Shown here piece by piece: positions 11,087 to 20,029 of a stretch of DNA of 64,000 nt. A program made the position numbers and the translations under genes. Under the pieces are notes generated by a model. That model did not search any database and was not told the DNA's origin. It saw only the letters and a list, made by a program, of their open reading frames with translations. Numbering within the stretch: position 1 is the stretch's first letter; every line of letters starts with the position of its first letter. The stretch lies in assembly GCF_009363435.1 (NCBI RefSeq), contig NZ_CP045354.1, positions 4,740,501-4,804,500 of the forward strand, read 5' to 3'. Origin of the DNA: Labrenzia sp. THAF82 (GTDB lineage Bacteria > Pseudomonadota > Alphaproteobacteria > Rhizobiales > Stappiaceae).

Positions 11087-11449
11087 GTGAAAATTTCCAA
11101 ACTCTTCAGCCTCTTTGCAAGGTTCGACCGGCTTTCGCCCGGGGACGCCTATGAAGGCAGTCTTCGGGGCGACGTCACGATCATTGATGTTCGAACGCCG
11201 AACGAATGGAAGGCGACGGGAAGTCCAAAGAGTAGTCGTCGCATTTGTCAGAACGACAAAGACTTCGAGGCAGCCGTTTTGGGCCTCCTGGAAGCCGCCC
11301 CGGACACCACGCTGGCCTTAAGTTGCCTGTCCGGGAGCCGTGCAAAATCGGCGGCAAGGCGTCTTCGAAAAGTAGGCCTAACCAACCTGAAGATTGTCGA
11401 GGGAGGAATATCCAAGTGGGTGCAAGGCGGATTGCCCGTTGACACTTAA
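11087..11449 (+). CDS. Rhodanese-like sulfurtransferase
   Basis: A 120-residue single-domain rhodanese starting with GTG 6 bases after the DUF2892 stop. The CH2A-like element is VTIIDVRTPNEW (30-41). The active-site loop is C80-LSGSR, with the persulfide-forming cysteine, and the C-terminal GGISKWVQGGLP is typical of the family. The segment after EWKATG departs from the usual GHIPGA pattern. Together with the preceding membrane protein it likely forms a two-part YgaP equivalent that moves sulfane sulfur at the inner membrane. The Crp/Fnr gene upstream is the probable regulator. Confidence 0.85.
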   Translation: MKISKLFSLFARFDRLSPGDAYEGSLRGDVTIIDVRTPNEWKATGSPKSSRRICQNDKDFEAAVLGLLEAAPDTTLALSCLSGSRAKSAARRLRKVGLTNLKIVEGGISKWVQGGLPVDT

Positions 11450-11929
11450 ACCGGGCTTCGGCTTGGTCGTGCACGGCGGTCCGCCCTCTTTCGAAGTGTC
11501 AGCTACAGTGAAGCAAGCCTGCAGCACCACGGACTTCCACTCGCCTGATTGCAATTGGAATGCCGTTGGCTCGGCCTTCTTATGCCTCTTGTCGGCAATC
11601 GGCGCTCTGGCAGCTTAAGCGCACAAAAGGTTCGCAACAGTTCAAAATCACGATGTTTCACCCCGGAAGTCCGAAAATAGTTTTCAACGAAATACAAGTG
11701 AACACGCAGTTTCTTTTTGGAACATGGCGATTAATCACGATGCACCCCTGCAAATTGTAACTAGAGTTCTTACCCCTCTTATCCACATTCATTAACAGCC
11801 ACTGAATAACTCTGTCGCAAAATGCGAATTTAAGAATTTGGTAACCATAAAAATCCAAGACTGCCAGATAGATAGGACCCCTTGAGGCCCGTCTTAGAGA
11901 CAATGCACGGCAAGTTCAGGAGAACCCAA
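11450..11929. other. Gene-free region before parA-like gene
   Basis: No frame with a credible start or family match is seen. The second half (about 11620-11880) is clearly richer in A and T than its surroundings and contains a perfect DnaA-box 9-mer. It probably holds the promoter of the downstream ParA-like gene. Confidence 0.5.
11779..11787 (+). promoter_or_regulatory. Consensus DnaA box (TTATCCACA)
   Basis: The 9-mer TTATCCACA is the exact high-affinity DnaA-box consensus. It lies in the AT-rich stretch 142 bases before the ParA-like start. A single box is not an origin, but it could link transcription of the ParA gene to DnaA. Chance occurrence cannot be excluded. Confidence 0.45.
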
Positions 11930-12634
11930 ATGCCAGTCATTTCCTTCGCAAACGCAAAGGGCGGCGCCGGGAAAACCACGGCAGCGCTTCTGCTGGCGAC
12001 AGAAGTCGCAGCCCGGGGAAAGCGTGTCACGATCTTTGATGCCGATCCGCAAAAATGGATCTCGAAATGGCATGAGTTGCCGAAGAAATGTCCCGGTATT
12101 TCTGTGATCAGCGAGATCTCGCCAGCCTCCATTACTGAGCAAATCACCTATGCGGCGGAACACTCCGATTACGTGGTGGTCGATCTGGAAGGAACCGAGA
12201 ACCTCGTCGTCGCGAATGCGCTGTCTGTGTCGGATCTTGTGGTTGTTCCTATTCAGGGCTCCTCCATGGATGCACGCGGCGGGGCCAAGATCCTGACGCT
12301 GATCAAAAAGCTTGAAAAGATCGTTCGCCACGACATCCAGCACTGCGTGGTGCTGACACGCACCAATGCCGCGGTCACGACGCGGGCCATGAAGGCGGTG
12401 CAGGATTTTCTGGCGGCCCAGAATATCGATGTCCTGATGACGCCGATTGTTGAACGAGCCGCCTTCCGCGACCTGTTTGAGTTCGGCGCCGGCCTTTCGG
12501 AACTCGATCCATCGGTGGTTTCCGGCGTTAAAAAGGCTCGCGAAAACGCCGCCCTTTATGCAGCCGAAATCCTGGAACGCGCAATCACCGTGCCCAAAAA
12601 GCGCTGGTACAACATCTTCAAACGCGCGAGCTGA
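11930..12634 (+). CDS. ParA family ATPase, VirC1-like
   Basis: A 234-residue ParA/MinD-superfamily ATPase. It has the deviant Walker A motif KGGAGKTTAA near the N-terminus, the Walker A' IFDADPQKW segment and a Walker B-like YVVVDLEGTENL. The short form without an N-terminal HTH resembles VirC1 and orphan chromosomal ParA proteins of Hyphomicrobiales. The ATG at 11930 has CAGGAG 6-8 bases upstream; the longer frame adds 16 unsupported residues. No parB-like gene or rep genes follow, so it is probably an orphan positioning ATPase, not a plasmid partition module. Confidence 0.85.
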   Translation: MPVISFANAKGGAGKTTAALLLATEVAARGKRVTIFDADPQKWISKWHELPKKCPGISVISEISPASITEQITYAAEHSDYVVVDLEGTENLVVANALSVSDLVVVPIQGSSMDARGGAKILTLIKKLEKIVRHDIQHCVVLTRTNAAVTTRAMKAVQDFLAAQNIDVLMTPIVERAAFRDLFEFGAGLSELDPSVVSGVKKARENAALYAAEILERAITVPKKRWYNIFKRAS

Positions 12635-12658
12635 CCACAGCAAATCACATGTGACACT

Positions 12659-12684
12659 GAAGCCGGGCCCTCCGGCTTCCTTAT
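12659..12684 (+). terminator. Terminator hairpin after ParA-like gene
   Basis: Arms GAAGCCGG (12659-12666) and CCGGCTTC (12672-12679) form a perfect 8-bp stem with a 5-base loop, followed by a weak T-rich tail (CTTATATT). It lies 25 bases after the stop. Confidence 0.65.
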
Positions 12685-12830
12685 ATTCACAGTATTCAAG
12701 CTCTGTCGGCCATCTGCACACATTCCCAGGGCAACTCTCTTGCAATGGCCCTCTTCCAACAGTCGCGTTAAAGTTTCAACCGACTCAGATCCGTTTGGCC
12801 CAATGCCAGCGATCCGATGGGAGGAACGTC

Positions 12831-13787
12831 ATGACTCTGGCTCGACTTCACACAAGCCTTGCTCTGGCCTGCTGCGCCTTGGTGATCGCCTGCAGTCCCG
12901 ATGAGGGCAACATAGCGCTCGGAACTTTGGAGCGAGACCGTGTCGCGCTGACGGCCACCGCCAATGAGGTTCTGGTTTCCCTGCCGGTTGCACAAGGGAC
13001 CTTCGTTGAAAAAGGAACCGTCCTGGCACAGCTCGACCCGGGAGAGCAGCAGGCCATCGTCAACCAGGCACGTGCAGAGGTACAAAAGGCGCGCGCCAAT
13101 CTGATCAAACTGGAAAACGGGGCGCGGGAAGAGGAAATCGCAAAGGCCCGCGCAAATGTTGCCGGAGCCAAGGCCGAGCTGGTCGATGCTGAAGCTTCAT
13201 TCAAGCGCTTTCAGGATCTGACACAAAGAGGTACGACGAGCCAGGCGCAATTCGACAGTGCCAAGGCCACACGTGATGCGGCCAGCGCCAGCCTTCAAAG
13301 TGCCGAGCAACAGCTGAAAGAACTGGTAACCGGAACACGTCCAGAAGATCTCGATATTGCAAGAGCTGAACTTGAAGCAGCAATGGCGAGCCTTGCCACA
13401 CAGGAAAAAATCCTGTCCGATCTGACCATCACGGCGAGCCGCGACGGTGTACTGGACAATCTTCCCTGGAATCTTGGTGAGCGCGTGACAGCCGGCAGTC
13501 CGGTTGCCGTCATGTTGGCTGGTGCAGCGCCCTTTGCCCGCGTTTATGTGCCAGAACCGCACCGGGTCAAGATCAACGAAGGCGACAAGCTGGAGATCAA
13601 GGTGGATGGCCTCGACGACCCGTTGGAAGGTCACGTTCGATGGATCAGTTCCGAACCCTCCTTCACTCCCTACTACGCGCTCAATCAGTCGGAACGCGCA
13701 CGGCTGATGTATGTAGCCGAAGTTCAACTTCCCGACAGCGCAAGCGATCTGCCCAATGGCGTGCCTGCGCAGGTCGTGCTGCCGTGA
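12831..13787 (+). CDS. Lipoprotein HlyD-family adaptor (YhiI/YbhG type) of ABC exporter
   Basis: A 318-residue periplasmic membrane-fusion protein. The N-terminus is a lipoprotein signal with lipobox VIAC and Cys21. Next comes the first half of a biotinyl-lipoyl-like domain (about 45-75), then a long alpha-helical hairpin rich in A, E, K and R (about 75-185). The second lipoyl half (TITASRDGVLDNLPW) and a beta-barrel region follow. The ATG at 12831 has GGGAGGAA 4 bases upstream. Its stop overlaps the GTG start of the ATPase (GTGA). It would link the ABC transporter to the outer membrane for export of an unknown substrate. Confidence 0.9.
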   Translation: MTLARLHTSLALACCALVIACSPDEGNIALGTLERDRVALTATANEVLVSLPVAQGTFVEKGTVLAQLDPGEQQAIVNQARAEVQKARANLIKLENGAREEEIAKARANVAGAKAELVDAEASFKRFQDLTQRGTTSQAQFDSAKATRDAASASLQSAEQQLKELVTGTRPEDLDIARAELEAAMASLATQEKILSDLTITASRDGVLDNLPWNLGERVTAGSPVAVMLAGAAPFARVYVPEPHRVKINEGDKLEIKVDGLDDPLEGHVRWISSEPSFTPYYALNQSERARLMYVAEVQLPDSASDLPNGVPAQVVLP

Positions 13788-14722
13788 CGGCCGCAGACAC
13801 CGATATTGTCGTCCACGCCGAGGGACTTGTTAAAAAATTCAAGGACTTCCGCGCGGTTGACGGGCTTGATCTGACCATAGAACGCGGCATGATTTATGGT
13901 TTTCTGGGGCCAAATGGCTGCGGCAAGACCACCGCCATGCGCATGTTGACCGGACTGCTCACACCGACTGAAGGAAGTGTCGAAGTCCTTGGTCTGTCGG
14001 TCCCCAAAGATGCAGAGGCGCTGAAATACAAAATTGGCTATATGACGCAGGCGTTTTCACTCTATGGCGATCTGACGGTTCTGGAAAATCTCCGCTTCAT
14101 GGCCACTATCTACGGATTGTCGGGTGCAAGGCGCAAACAGCGGATCAACGAGGTCATGGACCGCTATGAGCTGAGCGACCTTCAGAACCGATTTGCCGGC
14201 CGGATGAGCGGTGGCCAGCGTCAACGTCTGGCCTTGGCGACAGCTGTCTTGCACGAGCCTCAATTGCTGTTTCTGGATGAACCGACCTCAGCAGTCGATC
14301 CTGAGTCTCGGCGGCATTTCTGGGAACAGCTCTTTGACCTGATTGAAGGTGGCACATCCATCGTCGTTACCACCCATTTCATGGATGAGGCGGAACGGTG
14401 CCACAAGATTGCCATCCTGGAAGCCGGTCAAAAGCGGGCTGACGGAGCTCCAAAGGACCTCATGGCCGAAATGGGCGCCAACGTGGTGGAAATCGAAGGG
14501 CCCAACCTGCGAGACATCCGGCGCCATCTTCTGGACACCGAGGGCATCGTGGCCGCAGCGCAGCTTGGCGCGCGCCTTCGGGTTCTTGTGGAAACAGGCA
14601 TCGCTGACCCTGAAGCCTTTTTGAAAGCCAGACCTGAAACCGATGGCGCTACGCGGATTGAAAGGGTCCGTCCGAACCTGGAGGACGTCTTCGTCACGGC
14701 AACCGGAGAAGGCCGCCAATGA
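13784..14722 (+). CDS. ABC transporter ATP-binding protein (ABC-2 exporter)
   Basis: A 312-residue ABC ATPase starting at a GTG that overlaps the adaptor stop. The Walker A motif is GPNGCGKTTAM, the signature is MSGGQRQRLALA, and Walker B is LLFLDEPTSAVDP, followed by the H-loop VVTTHFMDEAERC. The DrrA/YbhF-like C-terminal extension (from about residue 225) is typical of drug and lipid exporters. Its ATG-TGA junction with the permease (14719-14722) shows tight coupling. Together with its neighbours it forms a YhiI-like/YbhF-like/YhhJ-like tripartite efflux system. Confidence 0.92.
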   Translation: MTAADTDIVVHAEGLVKKFKDFRAVDGLDLTIERGMIYGFLGPNGCGKTTAMRMLTGLLTPTEGSVEVLGLSVPKDAEALKYKIGYMTQAFSLYGDLTVLENLRFMATIYGLSGARRKQRINEVMDRYELSDLQNRFAGRMSGGQRQRLALATAVLHEPQLLFLDEPTSAVDPESRRHFWEQLFDLIEGGTSIVVTTHFMDEAERCHKIAILEAGQKRADGAPKDLMAEMGANVVEIEGPNLRDIRRHLLDTEGIVAAAQLGARLRVLVETGIADPEAFLKARPETDGATRIERVRPNLEDVFVTATGEGRQ

Positions 14723-15864
14723 GACCGCTTTCCCGCATTGCCGCGATCTTCTTCAAGGAGCTCAATCAGTTGCGGCGGGACAGGATGACCTTCGGCATGG
14801 TGATCATGATCCCGCTTATTCAATTGATTCTCTTCGGGTATGCCATCAACACGAATGTGCGAGACATCCCCGTTGCTGTCGTCGATCACAGCCAGACCGG
14901 GCTCAGCCGAGTTCTCATCCAGATCGTCGAGGCGACGACAGTTGTGGAAGTCACCGAGCGTCTGAACTCGGTCGAAGAAGCAGAACAGGCAATCAAATCC
15001 GCACGTGTCCGAGCGGCCTTCATTCTGCCCGAGGACCTGTCGCAGCGTGTTGCAAGATCGCCCGCGGCAGGACTTGGCACGCCAGCCTCAACGGATGAGG
15101 AAACAAGTCGCCCGGTCGCACAATGGATCGTCGACGGATCTGACACCATGATCGCAGGCGCCATAAAGTCCCTGCGAAGCATGCCATTGTCCGAACTCAA
15201 CCGGCAGCCTCCAAACCGCTCGACACCCACTTTCGAAGTGGCCCTTTTCTTCAATCCCGAACAACGCACTGCCATCAACATTGTGCCTGGCCTTGTCGGG
15301 ATCATCCTGACCATGACGATGATCATGTTCACCTCGTCAGCCATCGTACGCGAGCGCGAACGCGGCAACATGGAGATGCTGATCAACACGCCGGTCCGGC
15401 CAATGGAACTGATGATCGGGAAAATCATTCCCTACATCTTCATTGGCCTCTTGCAGACGGTGATCATTCTCGGCCTCGGGCACCTTCTGTTCAACGTACC
15501 GTTTGGTGACAGAACGCTGGATCTTTTCGTCGGCACATTGCTGTTTATCGGTGCCAGCCTTTCTCTCGGACTGGTGATGTCGACCATCGCCCAGAGCCAG
15601 CTCCAGGCAACACAGATGACCGTATTCGTGCTGCTGCCGTCGATCCTGCTGTCCGGCTTCATGTTTCCCTATGAAGGCATGCCGCTGGTCGCGCAATATA
15701 TCGCTGAGGTGTTTCCTGCGACCCATTTCATGCGCATGATCAGAGGCTTCGTGCTTCGCGACGCAAGTCTGTTGGACCTGCACCGCGATGTGATCTGGAT
15801 GTGCGGGTTCTTCGTGCTTGGTATGTTCGTTGCAGCCTTGCGTTTCAAGAAGCGGCTGGACTGA
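14719..15864 (+). CDS. ABC-2 type permease (YhhJ/YbhS-like)
   Basis: A 381-residue membrane protein. One N-terminal helix (about 22-43, IPLIQLILFGYAINT) is followed by a large periplasmic domain beginning VRDIPVAVVDHSQTGLSR. A C-terminal block of five hydrophobic helices (about 190-375) makes up the ABC-2 core, with the conserved stretch REREREMLIN-like (RERERGNMEMLINTPVRP). Only one permease is present, so it should work as a homodimer. Its start overlaps the ATPase stop by 4 bases. Confidence 0.9.
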   Translation: MRPLSRIAAIFFKELNQLRRDRMTFGMVIMIPLIQLILFGYAINTNVRDIPVAVVDHSQTGLSRVLIQIVEATTVVEVTERLNSVEEAEQAIKSARVRAAFILPEDLSQRVARSPAAGLGTPASTDEETSRPVAQWIVDGSDTMIAGAIKSLRSMPLSELNRQPPNRSTPTFEVALFFNPEQRTAINIVPGLVGIILTMTMIMFTSSAIVRERERGNMEMLINTPVRPMELMIGKIIPYIFIGLLQTVIILGLGHLLFNVPFGDRTLDLFVGTLLFIGASLSLGLVMSTIAQSQLQATQMTVFVLLPSILLSGFMFPYEGMPLVAQYIAEVFPATHFMRMIRGFVLRDASLLDLHRDVIWMCGFFVLGMFVAALRFKKRLD

Positions 15865-15875
15865 CAGACAGCTTG

Positions 15876-16796
15876 CTATTTCGGCTGCGGGCCGGTGTCG
15901 AAACGAGGGTTGGCCGTCTTCAGAACCGGTGTCTTATCGGATACATTTTCTCGGCTTTCACGCCAGACAACGAATATTCCCGACAGAATGATGATCGATG
16001 AGCCGATGCCGACATACATGTCAGGCGTTTCGGCAAAAAACAGCATACCGAACATGGTTGCCCACAGGATCTGACTGTATTGCAACGGAGCAACGACGGC
16101 TGCCGGGGCGGCCTTATAGGCAGAGATCATAAAGAACTGCGCGATGACCGACAAAAATCCCACGGCGGCCATCATGGCCAGGTCCGGAAGCTGGACCGGC
16201 ACATAGACGACGGGAAGTGTCATGGACATCGCCGTCATTGCCAGGATCATCGGATAAAGGATCAGCACAGCGGGACGTTCGCGGCCTCCGATCTTGCGAA
16301 CCAGAACCGTTGAAAGGGAATTGGCAAAGGCAGCCGCCAACGCCGCTGCGTGGCCCAAGGAAAGCTCGGTCACGCCCGGACGCAGCACGACAAGGACCCC
16401 AATCAGGCCGACAATCACAGCGGCCCAGCGCTGCGCCCTCACTGTTTCACCCAGCAATGGGACGGATAACGCCGTTATCAGCAGCGGCATGGCAAACAAA
16501 AGCGCGTAGACTTCAGCCAGTGGCAGCGCCGTGAACGCATAGAAACCACAGGACATGGCGATAATTGCAAGCCCTGCGCGGGTTGCAACAAGCAGAGGAT
16601 GCCGCGGACGGAAATTATCGACCGCCTTGTCCGCGAGCATCATCATCGACATCGGTACAAAAGCGAACAACACGGAAAAAAAGATAATCTGAAAGACCGG
16701 ATAGTCCGCCCCCAGCGCCTTGATAAGCGCGTCGTGAGACGAAAACACACCGAACGCAAGCAGCGCCGCAAAAAGGCCCTTGAGCGTTGCAGACAT
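15876..16796 (-). CDS. DMT superfamily (EamA) transporter
   Basis: A 306-residue inner-membrane protein with ten hydrophobic segments arranged as two EamA repeats. The first starts FAALLAFGVFSSHDALIK and the second follows GHAAALAAAFANSLSTVLV. Conserved EamA features include LLGETVRAQRWAAVIVGLIG at the end of the first repeat and FFAETPDMYVGIG near the end of the second. Members export amino acids or metabolites, or take up S-adenosylmethionine; the substrate here is unknown. It is convergent with the ABC exporter (11 bases between stops) and stands alone. Confidence 0.85.
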   Translation of the reverse strand: MSATLKGLFAALLAFGVFSSHDALIKALGADYPVFQIIFFSVLFAFVPMSMMMLADKAVDNFRPRHPLLVATRAGLAIIAMSCGFYAFTALPLAEVYALLFAMPLLITALSVPLLGETVRAQRWAAVIVGLIGVLVVLRPGVTELSLGHAAALAAAFANSLSTVLVRKIGGRERPAVLILYPMILAMTAMSMTLPVVYVPVQLPDLAMMAAVGFLSVIAQFFMISAYKAAPAAVVAPLQYSQILWATMFGMLFFAETPDMYVGIGSSIIILSGIFVVWRESRENVSDKTPVLKTANPRFDTGPQPK

Positions 16797-17011
16797 GGCA
16801 ATGCCCCTTTCAGATATCTGACTTCAGCCTGCAATCCAGCAGGCGTCACGATTTAGAGAAAGTCGGCGCTGTGCGGCTGAGCCAGTTTCGCGCCAGAGGC
16901 CCTCGGATAGCTGGCCCTCCAATCTGATATCAGAAAGAGCCGAATTCCCAAAGGGCTGACTATTTGATTTGCCGAAAAGAAACTGCCGGATAGGGATCGC
17001 GGTCCAAGGCT

Positions 17012-17344
17012 TCAGACGAACACTCGGGCAAGTGCTGCCACAGCGAGCGCTGTCGCGGCCCGTTTCGGGCCCGCAAATTCAGCTGTGGTCTGACCCGGCA
17101 CCGTCAAGTCAATCCTATTCAGATCAGAAGCATCAATATGGTCGAGATCCGCAGATTTTGCAGCTTCTTCTGCGGAAATGCGGATCTCGTCGAGCATGCG
17201 AACCAGACCCTGCCAAATATGGATGGGCGGCGCTTCGTCCGTGCTGCACCAGCGAACAATTTCATTCTCAGTTACATCAAGAGCCGCCGCCGCCTCAGAC
17301 GGCGTCAGGCCGATGTAACTCACCATATCACTGAAATTACTCAT
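17012..17344 (-). CDS. Small putative DNA-binding protein (XRE-like HTH)
   Basis: A 110-residue protein starting MSNFSDMVSYIGLTPSEA. The segment TPSEAAAALDVTENEIVRW looks like a helix-turn-helix of the Cro/XRE kind. The rest is acidic and ends with a short hydrophobic tail (ALAVAALARVFV). A GTG 33 bases upstream could extend it by 11 residues. No specific family is recognised. It is alone, between a DMT transporter and minC. Confidence 0.55.
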   Translation of the reverse strand: MSNFSDMVSYIGLTPSEAAAALDVTENEIVRWCSTDEAPPIHIWQGLVRMLDEIRISAEEAAKSADLDHIDASDLNRIDLTVPGQTTAEFAGPKRAATALAVAALARVFV

Positions 17345-17717
17345 CTTTGTCCCCAAGACGCCATTGCGCCCCAACACCTACTGCATCATACTGCACTGCA
17401 ATATGGCAAAAATCCAGCGTTAAGCGGGAAGTCAGTTAACTCCTGCTCCGGCAAAGGAATTTGGACCAGCGTTACCAGTTCGATTCTGGCAATCGGACTC
17501 GGTACTTCTAGCAAGTCGCCAGTGACGGATTCCCAAGACAGACTCCGCCGAACAGCCAATTATCTGAAATATCAAACGAAAATTGATATCGGTGGAAAAC
17601 GAACGCCCGTGTGAACCTTCCGTTCGGTTGATGATACCTTTGAAAAAGCAAATCAACCTGAACCACCACGGGCTGGAATCCCCTCCCCGATCACTGAAGA
17701 CGCTGCCGGACCTCTGA
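17345..17717. other. Gene-free region upstream of minC
   Basis: No credible gene. It must hold the minCDE promoter and the start region of the small HTH gene. A tRNA T-arm-like stretch at 17474-17490 has no matching acceptor or anticodon arms. A TGA stop directly precedes the minC ATG in frame, fixing that start. Confidence 0.5.
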
Positions 17718-18554
17718 ATGAAATTCAAAGGAAAATCCTTCATTGCGATTGTGTTGTCGCCGGAGCCGCCCTTTGATGCCTGGTTCCAGGAAATCGACCG
17801 CATCATCGCCCGGTCTCCGGGCTTTTTCATCGATCGCCCCATAATTCTGGACGTTCGAGGCAGCAAAATCCCGATAGACGATCTGGAAGAGCTGCTGTCG
17901 GGATTGTCGGAACGCTCAGTCAGGGTCATGGGTATCGACGGTGTGGCCGGAACCCGGTTGAAACCCGGTATGCCTCCCAGCTTTTCCGGTGGCCGACTGG
18001 CATCGGATGTTGAAGTGCCCGAGCCAGTTTCGCCCAAGAACCCGGCGCCGAAGGGCAAAGAACAGGAAAACGCTGCAACTGAACCGGCAGAAACGAAAAC
18101 TGCACAAAATTCGACTTCGACGGCTCAAAGCAAAGAAGCTGCTTCTGCGAACGGTATCGATGCGAGCACAGCTGCACCAAAGGGTGCTGCCGACAAGGCG
18201 GCTGGCCCGGCGAGCATTCCCAGCGGATCTTCGATTGTTGTGACCGAGCCTGTGCGCTCCGGCCAAAGCATTCTGCATCCGGAAGGAGACGTCACCGTGA
18301 TCGGATCAGTCAGTTCCGGCGCCGAAATCATCGCGGGTGGTTCCATTCACGTCTATGGAACATTGCGGGGACGCGCACTTGCAGGCGTCTCCGGCAAGGA
18401 TTGCGCACGGATCTTCTGCTCGAAACTGGACGCGGAGCTGGTCTCCATCAACGGACTTTACAAAGTCGCAGACGATTTCGACGGAACTTTTCGCAACGCA
18501 CCAGCTCAGATCCGCTTCGAAAACGAAACCCTGGTCTTTGAAGCACTGAACTAA
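17718..18554 (+). CDS. minC: Septum site-determining protein MinC
   Basis: A 278-residue division inhibitor that blocks FtsZ assembly away from mid-cell. The N-terminal domain (1-105) begins MKFKGKSFIAIVLSPEPP. A long low-complexity linker rich in A, E, K, P and T (about 105-175) is longer than in E. coli. The C-terminal beta-helix domain has the repeats SIVVTEPVRSGQSILHPEGD and VTVIGSVSSGAEIIAGGSIH, then VYGTLRGRALAG, which bind MinD. An in-frame stop immediately before the ATG fixes the start. It leads the minC-minD-minE operon. Confidence 0.95.
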   Translation: MKFKGKSFIAIVLSPEPPFDAWFQEIDRIIARSPGFFIDRPIILDVRGSKIPIDDLEELLSGLSERSVRVMGIDGVAGTRLKPGMPPSFSGGRLASDVEVPEPVSPKNPAPKGKEQENAATEPAETKTAQNSTSTAQSKEAASANGIDASTAAPKGAADKAAGPASIPSGSSIVVTEPVRSGQSILHPEGDVTVIGSVSSGAEIIAGGSIHVYGTLRGRALAGVSGKDCARIFCSKLDAELVSINGLYKVADDFDGTFRNAPAQIRFENETLVFEALN

Positions 18555-18609
18555 CCATGGTGCCGCAGTCCAATCAGATGCGGCGCTGACAACAAACGGG
18601 ACAAACACC

Positions 18610-19431
18610 ATGAGCAACGCCACTGTCGTTGTGGTCACGTCGGGCAAAGGCGGAGTGGGCAAAACCACTACAACCGCTGCGATTGCCTCGGCGCTTGCCA
18701 AAGAGGGCTACCAGGTCTGCGCGGTGGATTTTGATGTCGGTCTGCGCAATCTGGACCTGATCATGGGTGCCGAACGCCGTGTCGTCTTCGATCTGGTCAA
18801 TGTTGTGCGAGGCGAAGCCTCGATCAAGCAGGCCCTTGTTCGGGACAAGAAACTCAACAATCTCTATCTGCTTCCTGCCTCGCAAACCCGAGACAAGGAC
18901 GCGCTGACCGAAGAGGGCGTGGCCAGCGTCATCAGCGAATTGCGGATGTATTTTGATTGGGTGATTTGCGACAGTCCGGCCGGCATTGAGCGCGGTGCAA
19001 CCCTTGCCATGCGCCACGCCGACGAAGCAATTATTGTTTCCAATCCTGAAGTCTCGTCCGTGCGCGACTGTGACAGGATCATTGGCCTGCTTGATGCAAA
19101 GACCAAGATTGCCGAAGACGGCGGCCGGATGCCAAAGCACCTCATGATCACACGCTATGACACGGAACGTGCCAAGTCCGGCGATATGCTGGAGACAGAC
19201 GATGTCGTCGACATCCTGTCGGTGCCTCTCATCGGCGTCGTGCCGGAGAGCAAGGACGTGCTCAAGGCTTCCAACGTCGGATTGCCGATCACCGTGTCGG
19301 ACGAAACCTCACCGGCCTCCAAGGCCTATATGGAAGCGGTGCGCCGGCTGCTTGGTGAAAACATTCCGGTGACCATTCCTGAAGAGAAGAAAAGCTTCCT
19401 CGGCAAGCTCTTCAAAGGGAGGGCCGCATGA
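18610..19431 (+). CDS. minD: Septum site-determining ATPase MinD
   Basis: A 273-residue membrane-cycling ATPase. The deviant Walker A is GKGGVGKTTTTAA near the N-terminus. Switch regions include VDFDVGLRNLDLIMG and DWVICDSPAGIERGA. The C-terminus EEKKSFLGKLFKGR is an amphipathic membrane-targeting helix as expected. It recruits MinC to the membrane and is released by MinE. It starts 55 bases after minC and overlaps minE by 4 bases (ATGA). Confidence 0.97.
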   Translation: MSNATVVVVTSGKGGVGKTTTTAAIASALAKEGYQVCAVDFDVGLRNLDLIMGAERRVVFDLVNVVRGEASIKQALVRDKKLNNLYLLPASQTRDKDALTEEGVASVISELRMYFDWVICDSPAGIERGATLAMRHADEAIIVSNPEVSSVRDCDRIIGLLDAKTKIAEDGGRMPKHLMITRYDTERAKSGDMLETDDVVDILSVPLIGVVPESKDVLKASNVGLPITVSDETSPASKAYMEAVRRLLGENIPVTIPEEKKSFLGKLFKGRAA

Positions 19432-19688
19432 ACCTTCTAAGCCTCTTTGGCAAAAGAGGCGCTAGCGCCTCAGTGGCCAAAAACCGGCTGCAAATTCTCC
19501 TAGCGCATGAGCGGGCAGATGACGGTTCAGACGCGGCACTGATTTCCGGTCTTCGGGAAGATATTCTGGCCGTCGTCGCCAAACGAGTCGACATTGATCC
19601 GGATTCCGTCAAACTTGAAATGGACCGCTCCGGTGATGTGACAACACTCGGTATCGACATCGAGCTTCCGGCCGCGCGCGCCTCTTGA
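19428..19688 (+). CDS. minE: Topological specificity factor MinE
   Basis: An 86-residue protein that stimulates the MinD ATPase and drives the Min oscillation. The N-terminal membrane/MinD-contact part reads MNLLSLFGKRGASASVAKNR, followed by RLQILLAHERAD, the conserved anti-MinCD helix. The rest is the dimerisation domain. The length and the position at the end of the min operon are normal. The ATG overlaps the minD stop. Confidence 0.96.
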   Translation: MNLLSLFGKRGASASVAKNRLQILLAHERADDGSDAALISGLREDILAVVAKRVDIDPDSVKLEMDRSGDVTTLGIDIELPAARAS

Positions 19689-19712
19689 GATCATCTTCGT
19701 AACCTGAGATTG

Positions 19713-19736
19713 ACCGGCCCTCTTGGCCGGTTTTTC
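19713..19736 (+). terminator. Terminator of minCDE
   Basis: Arms ACCGGCC (19713-19719) and GGCCGGT (19725-19731) give a 7-bp GC-rich stem, 5-base loop and a T5 tail. It lies 24 bases after the minE stop. Confidence 0.9.
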
Positions 19737-20029
19737 TGTTCCGCATGAAGCATGAACTCTCATATTGAAGACGGCATATCAATCGCGTTCCTGTCAACAG
19801 AGACCGTCATGTACTGCCTTTCCAAGTGCTACCAAATCCTATGTCGCTGAGATTGACTCGAGACTGGTAACCAGATCCAGGATGCCGCTAGTTTGGCGAA
19901 GGAAGTTAAGCCTCCAATTCTCTTTACCGCACGGCAATGCTTAGTCTGACTGAAAGACAGCAGACTAAGGTTCCGAACACTACCGCCAGCAGTAAATTCA
20001 TTCAGTAGAGTCCAAAATGTCAATTGGAT
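19737..20029. other. Gene-free, lower-GC spacer
   Basis: No convincing gene. Base composition is visibly lower in G and C than the flanking min operon, as is that of the next gene. Confidence 0.4.

Noticed and set aside
12645..12654. Perfect 10-bp palindrome TCACATGTGA after the ParA-like gene
   Set aside because: It lies between a stop codon and a terminator, 177 bases from the next start, and has the half-sites in the order opposite to a CRP site; probably chance.
17474..17490. T-arm-like sequence (CCAG-TTCGATTC-TGG) resembling a tRNA
   Set aside because: Only 4 of 5 stem pairs form, and no matching acceptor stem, D arm or anticodon arm lies within 70 bases upstream.
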